Source: a virus
Strand: one strand, 5' to 3'
DNA: 57,852 nt
Virus record (IMG/VR): IMGVR_UViG_3300008110_000418
Coordinates: 1 to 57,852 of that record
Shown here: piece by piece, positions 53,793 through 57,852 of the stretch
Layout of the letters: each line of letters begins with the position of its first letter
How positions within the stretch are numbered: position 1 is the first letter of the stretch
Made by a program: the position numbers and the translations under genes
Notes under the pieces: generated by a model
The model's input: the letters and a program-made list of their open reading frames with translations, nothing else
Databases searched by the model: none
What the model was told of the DNA's origin: nothing

Positions 53793-54502
53793 GAATAGCA
53801 GTAACCGGAACCCAATGTATAGGCAAAACGACATTCATTAATGATTTTTTAATGAGATGGCCGATGTATAAAAGACCCGAAAAGACATATCGTGATTTAA
53901 TTTCGGAGAAAAATATCCAACTCAATCAAGGCGGTACTAAAGAAAGCCAAGAAATAATTCTCGATGCACTTTGCGAACAAGCGGAAGAAAATAAAGATGC
54001 AAAGCATTGTATTCATGATCGGTGTGTAATCGATAATCTTGCATATACCTGTTGGCTTGCGGCCAAGAAAAAAGGTGGGGTTACTGATTCCGATGTCACT
54101 GCAGCTATTCTTCAAGCACGAATGGCTCTCAAGTATTATGATGTTATTTTCTTTTTGCCTGTTTCGACAACATCACCAATTGCAATTGAAGCAAAGGAAA
54201 ATAGAGACATTGATCTAGACTATCGGAATGAAATTGATCATTTCTTAAAAGCATTCAATGTTGATTATATTCAAAAGAAAGGCAAAATTTTTCCAACAGA
54301 AGATTGCCCTGCCGTCATTGAAGTTTTTGGTGATCGATCAGAAAGACTTCATTTAGTGTCGCTATATGTCAATGAACAAGGCAATGCATATGATGAAAAA
54401 GAAGGCTCATTAATTTCTTTTGATGGATTTACAGATGAAGAAGAAATGTCTGAATTAGAAAAGAACGAAATTTTGCGCCGTTTGACAGGTCCTAATTCAT
54501 AA
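53789..54502 (+). CDS. AAA_28/NadR-type P-loop kinase
   Basis: This 237-residue protein begins MRIAVTGTQCIGKTTF (P-loop at 6-14). It has RPEKTYRDLI, HDRCVIDNLAYTCW, YYDVIFFLPV and an intact lid (ENRDIDLDYRNEIDHFLKAF), the layout of AAA_28-type nucleotide or nicotinamide-riboside kinases. It is the intact relative of the broken kinase at 43523. The C-terminus is acidic and specific to this copy. The substrate is unknown; nucleoside or nucleotide phosphorylation is likely. Confidence 0.8.
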   Translation: MRIAVTGTQCIGKTTFINDFLMRWPMYKRPEKTYRDLISEKNIQLNQGGTKESQEIILDALCEQAEENKDAKHCIHDRCVIDNLAYTCWLAAKKKGGVTDSDVTAAILQARMALKYYDVIFFLPVSTTSPIAIEAKENRDIDLDYRNEIDHFLKAFNVDYIQKKGKIFPTEDCPAVIEVFGDRSERLHLVSLYVNEQGNAYDEKEGSLISFDGFTDEEEMSELEKNEILRRLTGPNS

Positions 54503-54517
54503 ATAGACAACCTTGCC

Positions 54518-54525
54518 AGTAAATA
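54518..54525 (+). promoter_or_regulatory. Late promoter AGTAAATA for the repeat protein
   Basis: The box is 5 bases before the ATG at 54531. Confidence 0.6.
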
Positions 54526-54530
54526 AATAC

Positions 54531-55923
54531 ATGGATATTTTACGTCTTTATAAATTTATCAACGAAAATACCGTTACAAGCATCTTCAATGAAGATGAAG
54601 TGATGGATGAAATGGCACAAATTACTGGCGATTTGGGTGCTGCTATTAGAGCCGCATACGAAAAGCACAAAGATCAACCTGATAATGTTGTCAGATCAAT
54701 GATCAAAAGTGACCCTGAAGTAAGAAATGCATTACAAGGCCAAAAGTTGCATGATAACCAACTAAACAACTTTATCAAAAATGCACGAGCTGGTAAAGAG
54801 CAAAGAACACGAAATGTTGCAAAAGTATACAATGCAGAGCCAAAGACCGTAAAACCATCAACCGAACCGACAACAAGCCAAGGAGATGATGAATATACTT
54901 GGACTGCAGATCAACCAAGTGATGAAGACGAGATTAAAGAAATGGCTCAAATTGCTGGTGATTTGGATACTGCAATTCGTTCGGTTATTGATAGCAATCG
55001 AAATCTATCCGATTCCGATCTTCGTCGCTTAATTCGTCGCGATCTTGCAGTCAGAGACGAACTTGAAAGAACAGGAGAAAAACTACACGACAATCAATTA
55101 AATCGTTTCATTGCAAAGGTTAAGGATGGCAAACCAACAGTCGCACCAAAAGCAGCGGAGCGTGAATGGTCTGAAGAAGAACCAGATAAAGCCGAAATCG
55201 CTGCAATGGTTCGCAAGACAATGGCAAATAAAGCAGGCCGTGCACTAAGTCTTGGATCTGGATTAAAACCAGCCCAGCTAGAAGACATTCTTACCACTCT
55301 CGATGCTGTTGAAGACAACGAAAGAGCATTTGAAGAAATCGCAAAACAACTTGCAGATGATTATGAGTTAACACCAGATGAAGTCAAATCTATCTATCAC
55401 CAAGAGAAAAGCGGCGAACAAGGATACGACGATGAAAGCGACATCCCAGAACCGACAGACAAGGAAGATGAGTATGCACCAAAGCTAAAAATTGATCTTC
55501 CTGAACCATCAACACAATCTGCTTCTAAAGCAGTATTTGACAAGGCATCTATTCTATTCTCATTCAAGATGGGCGAGACCTCTTCCAGCTGGTGCTGAAT
55601 ATGGCGAGCCTGGTAAAGCAAGAACCGACACATCAAAAGAAATGGAAAGAGAAATGGATATTGACTATAGTTCATTCCAAAACTTTGCTCAAACCTTTAG
55701 TGAAGGTATTAAGACACTCAAATCGACAGTTATTACAAGATATCCACAGCAAATTCAATTCAGTGAAGAATTCGTCAATAAATTAGCCGAAGAGTTCTTC
55801 AATCATAACGTAGTATCCGAAGATAGAGGTACAATTCGGAATCTCGAAGAGAAAATGCTCAAAGCGTTAAGAATGCACATTCACGAAATTGCAAGACAAT
55901 ATCGAGAAGCACAACAACAATAA
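54531..55923 (+). pseudogene. Late repeat protein with capsid-targeting-like N-terminus, split by a frameshift
   Basis: From ATG 54531 (MDILRLYKFINENTV) the frame encodes two related repeats of about 65 residues and an acidic C-terminal region, then stops at 55598 after a short unrelated tail (GETSSSWC). In the +1 frame, sense resumes as RPLPAGAEYGEPGKARTD and continues MDIDYSSFQNFAQTFSEGIK to a stop at 55921-55923, just before a terminator. Removing one base near 55575 (GGCGAGACC) would yield about 463 codons. The N-terminal I-N-E site fits a prohead-protease signal. No enzymatic motif is seen. A TTG at 54513 is not used. Confidence 0.7.
54606..55133 (+). repeat. Two protein repeats within the 54531 gene
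   Basis: Residues 26-89 (54606-54797) and 136-201 (54936-55133) share EMAQI-x-GDL-x-x-AIR, a VR/LR-x-x-I-x-x-D segment and KLHDNQLN-x-FI. They are separated by a Thr/Asp-rich linker. Confidence 0.85.
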
Positions 55924-55926
55924 AAG

Positions 55927-55956
55927 AAAAAAGGGAGCGCAAAGCTCCCTTTTTTT
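55927..55956. terminator. Bidirectional intrinsic terminator
   Basis: An 8-bp stem AAGGGAGC/GCTCCCTT with a 5-base loop, flanked by A and T runs. It lies between the convergent repeat-protein and neck genes. Confidence 0.9.
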
Positions 55957-55960
55957 GTGC

Positions 55961-56701
55961 TCAATAATTGCCAAATACGGAATCTCGATTATCACTATAT
56001 GTCTTAATATTGTTAGACATAGCTTCGACATTTTGATCGTACAACTTAGCCGGGTGTGGTGATTCAGGATTATGATCACCAGGCAGACGACCAAAAATAT
56101 CCTCGTCCGATACATCTGTAGTTTCTGCCTCTGGTGGTGCTCCTGGTTCGTACGCATATTCGTATCTTGAAGCTTCAATAAACCACCCATAATGCCTTCC
56201 AAGAAAATCACCACCGGCATTTTTGCGATCATACCTTTTTGTAACCTCAAAGACCTCTGCAGTCCTGCCTCCTTGACGGCCACATCCCGTATTAATAACG
56301 ACGAATACATCACCAGCTTTAGGTTCCTGTCCTTTGAAGTATTGATCCCAAGTATCAAAAGGTATAGCCAAACTAACAGCAGCTTTAACAACAATACCAA
56401 ACCGGCTTAAAGTATTGCTGTTTTCGCTAATTTCTACATATGCGCGGAATGTTTTATCAACATCAAATCCAGTGGTCATGTCTTCACCAAATAAAGAATT
56501 CATTTCTTCGAGTGAAAATTTATAGGGATAATATCGAATTATAACGCCATATAAATTAATAATTTCATGAAGCCAATTATTATATGATTTTTGTTCACCT
56601 GTTGGTTGATCACTACATCCTTGAATATATGACACAGGACCACCTAAATCAGCAGGATTAAATGAAAATGGTTCGTCAGTTGGATTGAAAGTAAAGGCCA
56701 T
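55961..56701 (-). CDS. Neck protein gp14-like
   Basis: This 246-residue protein is close to T4 gp14 (256), which closes the portal neck. Shared pattern: a start-proximal helix (NNWLHEIINLYGVIIRYYPYKF), SLFGEDMTTGFDVDKTFRAYVEI (T4 ELFGED...IEMYIE), LSRFGIVVKAAVSLAIPFDTWDQYF (T4 ISKFGLEVRDQVDFTISRRRFEE), then PKAGDVFVV. The C-terminal third is acidic and Pro-rich. It is divergent from the gp15-like gene with a shared palindromic late promoter. Confidence 0.75.
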   Translation of the reverse strand: MAFTFNPTDEPFSFNPADLGGPVSYIQGCSDQPTGEQKSYNNWLHEIINLYGVIIRYYPYKFSLEEMNSLFGEDMTTGFDVDKTFRAYVEISENSNTLSRFGIVVKAAVSLAIPFDTWDQYFKGQEPKAGDVFVVINTGCGRQGGRTAEVFEVTKRYDRKNAGGDFLGRHYGWFIEASRYEYAYEPGAPPEAETTDVSDEDIFGRLPGDHNPESPHPAKLYDQNVEAMSNNIKTYSDNRDSVFGNY

Positions 56702-56720
56702 TGATAAATATATTTATCAA
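56701..56720. promoter_or_regulatory. Palindromic divergent late promoter
   Basis: A perfect 20-base inverted repeat, TTGATAAATATATTTATCAA, holding a GATAAATA box on each strand: plus 56703-56710, 13 bases before the ATG at 56724; minus 56711-56718, 9 bases before the ATG at 56701. Its first base is part of the gp14 start codon. Confidence 0.65.
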
Positions 56721-56723
56721 AGA

Positions 56724-57852
56724 ATGCGCGACTATACTTACAATTTTGAAATAGAGGATCTAATCGTACAATTTATTGACGCATTTAATGATGTTGTCAT
56801 CAAAAGATACAACAAAGACCGTGCTGTAGAAGACCATCTTCATGTCAACTTTGTTTATGCACCAAAAAAGAGAGTTCTATATGACGTTGTAAATAAGAAT
56901 CCAAATCCTCGTAATCTGCCAATTATATCAGTCTATATTGATAGCATCGACAGAGATCGAGATAGAGTCGAAAATAAAATTGAAAAAAGTTATTTTGTAA
57001 ACGATTCAGGCACTCCAAAACAAAGACGCCAACCAGTACCAGTCAAAGTACAAATGAGTATGTCGGTGATCACAAAGAGCACCAATGACATGCTGCAGAT
57101 ATTAAGCAATTGGGTGCCATATACTGATCCTTATATTTATATTGATGTTATTGATCCATCAACTAAACAAACATTACGCACCAAGGTCGAATGGAGTGGT
57201 TCAATAAGACCAGAGCAAGAAATTGACGATCCAAAGGAGACATTCCGTACTGGTTTTAGCACATCATTTACCATTTACGGATATCTCTTCAAAAAAATAA
57301 TTGAAGATGGAGGAAATATTTGTAAGATTACAACAAACATGTCTTCAGTCACATCACTGAATAAATGTTTTTTTGATCTTAAAGAATTTGAGACATCTAT
57401 TGGTTTAACGTCTGCGTACAAGTCGACATTTGTAATTAATGGAGTTCCTTATCTGAAATGTATCAATCCAACCTATCTTGTTTTGGGTCACGAAAAATAT
57501 GATTTTACAATCACAGGCAAAAACTTGGATTTTACATCTCATTTATTCGTAAGCGGACAGCCTGGAATGTTTCCGGTTTCTGCATACTCGTATTATAATT
57601 TTTTCCCAAATCTGAGCACTGTGTCAGCGATTAGTCCTTGTGCAGAGGTGCCAGCAACCACAACAATTGTCATACAAAGCAGTTGCCAGCCATTTTCAGC
57701 TATTCCTATTTCGGCGTTTACTGTCACCGAAAATGGACAATCAATGCAATTTACATTGCCATATAATCCAGAAGCATTTGGTGTTTTTGATATTATAGCA
57801 ACGTCAAAATGTGGTTGTGCTCGTTTATCGCTTGATAGCATCTTAGATGAAA
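56724..57852 (+). CDS. Tail terminator/sheath stabiliser gp15-like, C-terminus cut by window edge
   Basis: An open frame of 376 codons runs off the right edge. The first 180 residues resemble T4 gp15: FEIEDLIVQFIDAFNDVVIKRYN, HVNFVYAPKKRVLYDVV (T4 RVPITYASKEHFMMKL), LPIISVYIDSIDRD, PVKVQMSMSVITKSTNDMLQILSNWVPYTDP (T4 KMIYELSIFTRYEDDMFQIVEQILPYFQP) and RTGFSTSFTIYGYLF. gp15 caps the finished tail. T4 gp15 has 272 residues, so this protein carries an extra C-terminal part of at least 100 residues with Cys pairs (CAEVP, SCQPF, CGCARL) and IPT/Ig-like strands. The start is the ATG nearest the palindromic promoter. Confidence 0.75.
   Translation, partial: MRDYTYNFEIEDLIVQFIDAFNDVVIKRYNKDRAVEDHLHVNFVYAPKKRVLYDVVNKNPNPRNLPIISVYIDSIDRDRDRVENKIEKSYFVNDSGTPKQRRQPVPVKVQMSMSVITKSTNDMLQILSNWVPYTDPYIYIDVIDPSTKQTLRTKVEWSGSIRPEQEIDDPKETFRTGFSTSFTIYGYLFKKIIEDGGNICKITTNMSSVTSLNKCFFDLKEFETSIGLTSAYKSTFVINGVPYLKCINPTYLVLGHEKYDFTITGKNLDFTSHLFVSGQPGMFPVSAYSYYNFFPNLSTVSAISPCAEVPATTTIVIQSSCQPFSAIPISAFTVTENGQSMQFTLPYNPEAFGVFDIIATSKCGCARLSLDSILDE

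Noticed and set aside
1-57852. tRNA genes
   Set aside because: No cloverleaf-compatible sequence was noticed in the intergenic gaps, all of which are short.

Overview
This window is a contiguous piece of an AT-rich, T4-superfamily myovirus genome (contractile tail, T4-type replisome and T4-type late transcription). No integrase, transposase, tRNA gene, rRNA gene, CRISPR array or host-like housekeeping block is visible. Gene density is very high, no gap without a gene exceeds about 180 bases, and many neighbouring genes overlap by a few bases. Both window edges cut genes: a tail sheath gene at the left and a gp15-like tail terminator gene at the right. The host cannot be named from this sequence.

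Layout. 1-7152 (minus strand): tail sheath, tail tube, large terminase, and a tail-fibre block made of a roughly forty-unit repeat protein, a LamG-like protein and a small protein. 7292-8038: an acidic, core-like protein. 8098-12663 (minus strand): one compact operon reading from queC through a glycosyltransferase, a stand-alone class II glutamine amidotransferase, a T4 endonuclease V-like repair enzyme, a DUF366-like protein, clamp loader gp62, a gp31/GroES-like co-chaperonin and two unknown genes. 12718-26097: primase (minus strand) and the baseplate/hub/tail-initiator cluster (gp26/51-like, tape-measure candidate, gp48-, gp53-, gp27- and gp5-like). 26094-27856 (minus strand): small genes and a nuclease. 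27868-31282: uvsY, uvsW, gp55 and gp47. 31844-37140: an island of five glycosyltransferase-like genes and two methyltransferases. 37184-44500: gp46, another glycosyltransferase, DNA polymerase gp43, a DpdA-like DNA transglycosylase, a broken kinase and a phosphoribosyltransferase. 44509-56701: small genes, a frameshifted GT11, then uvsX, gp41, gp59-like, gp32, folE, gp45, a kinase, a repeat protein and neck gp14. The gp15-like gene follows to the right edge.

Functional themes. (1) A 7-deazaguanine DNA-modification set is scattered over the window: FolE, QueC, a separate amidotransferase of the kind fused to QueC in Gat-QueC, a DUF366-like protein and a DpdA-like base-exchange enzyme. QueD and QueE are not seen here. 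(2) The late sigma factor gp55 is present, and at least ten late-type promoters (NNTAAATA) sit 5-7 bases upstream of ATG codons. Three sigma70-like promoters (queC, gp46, uvsX) have their -10 box 6-7 bases before the ATG. Shine-Dalgarno sequences are rare. Together this predicts widespread leaderless or near-leaderless transcripts. (3) Three genes (AAA kinase, GT11, repeat protein) are each split by a shift in the same (+1) direction. (4) Several small proteins start with short amphipathic segments ending in a T4 prohead-protease-like site, so they are candidates for packaged and ejected head proteins.
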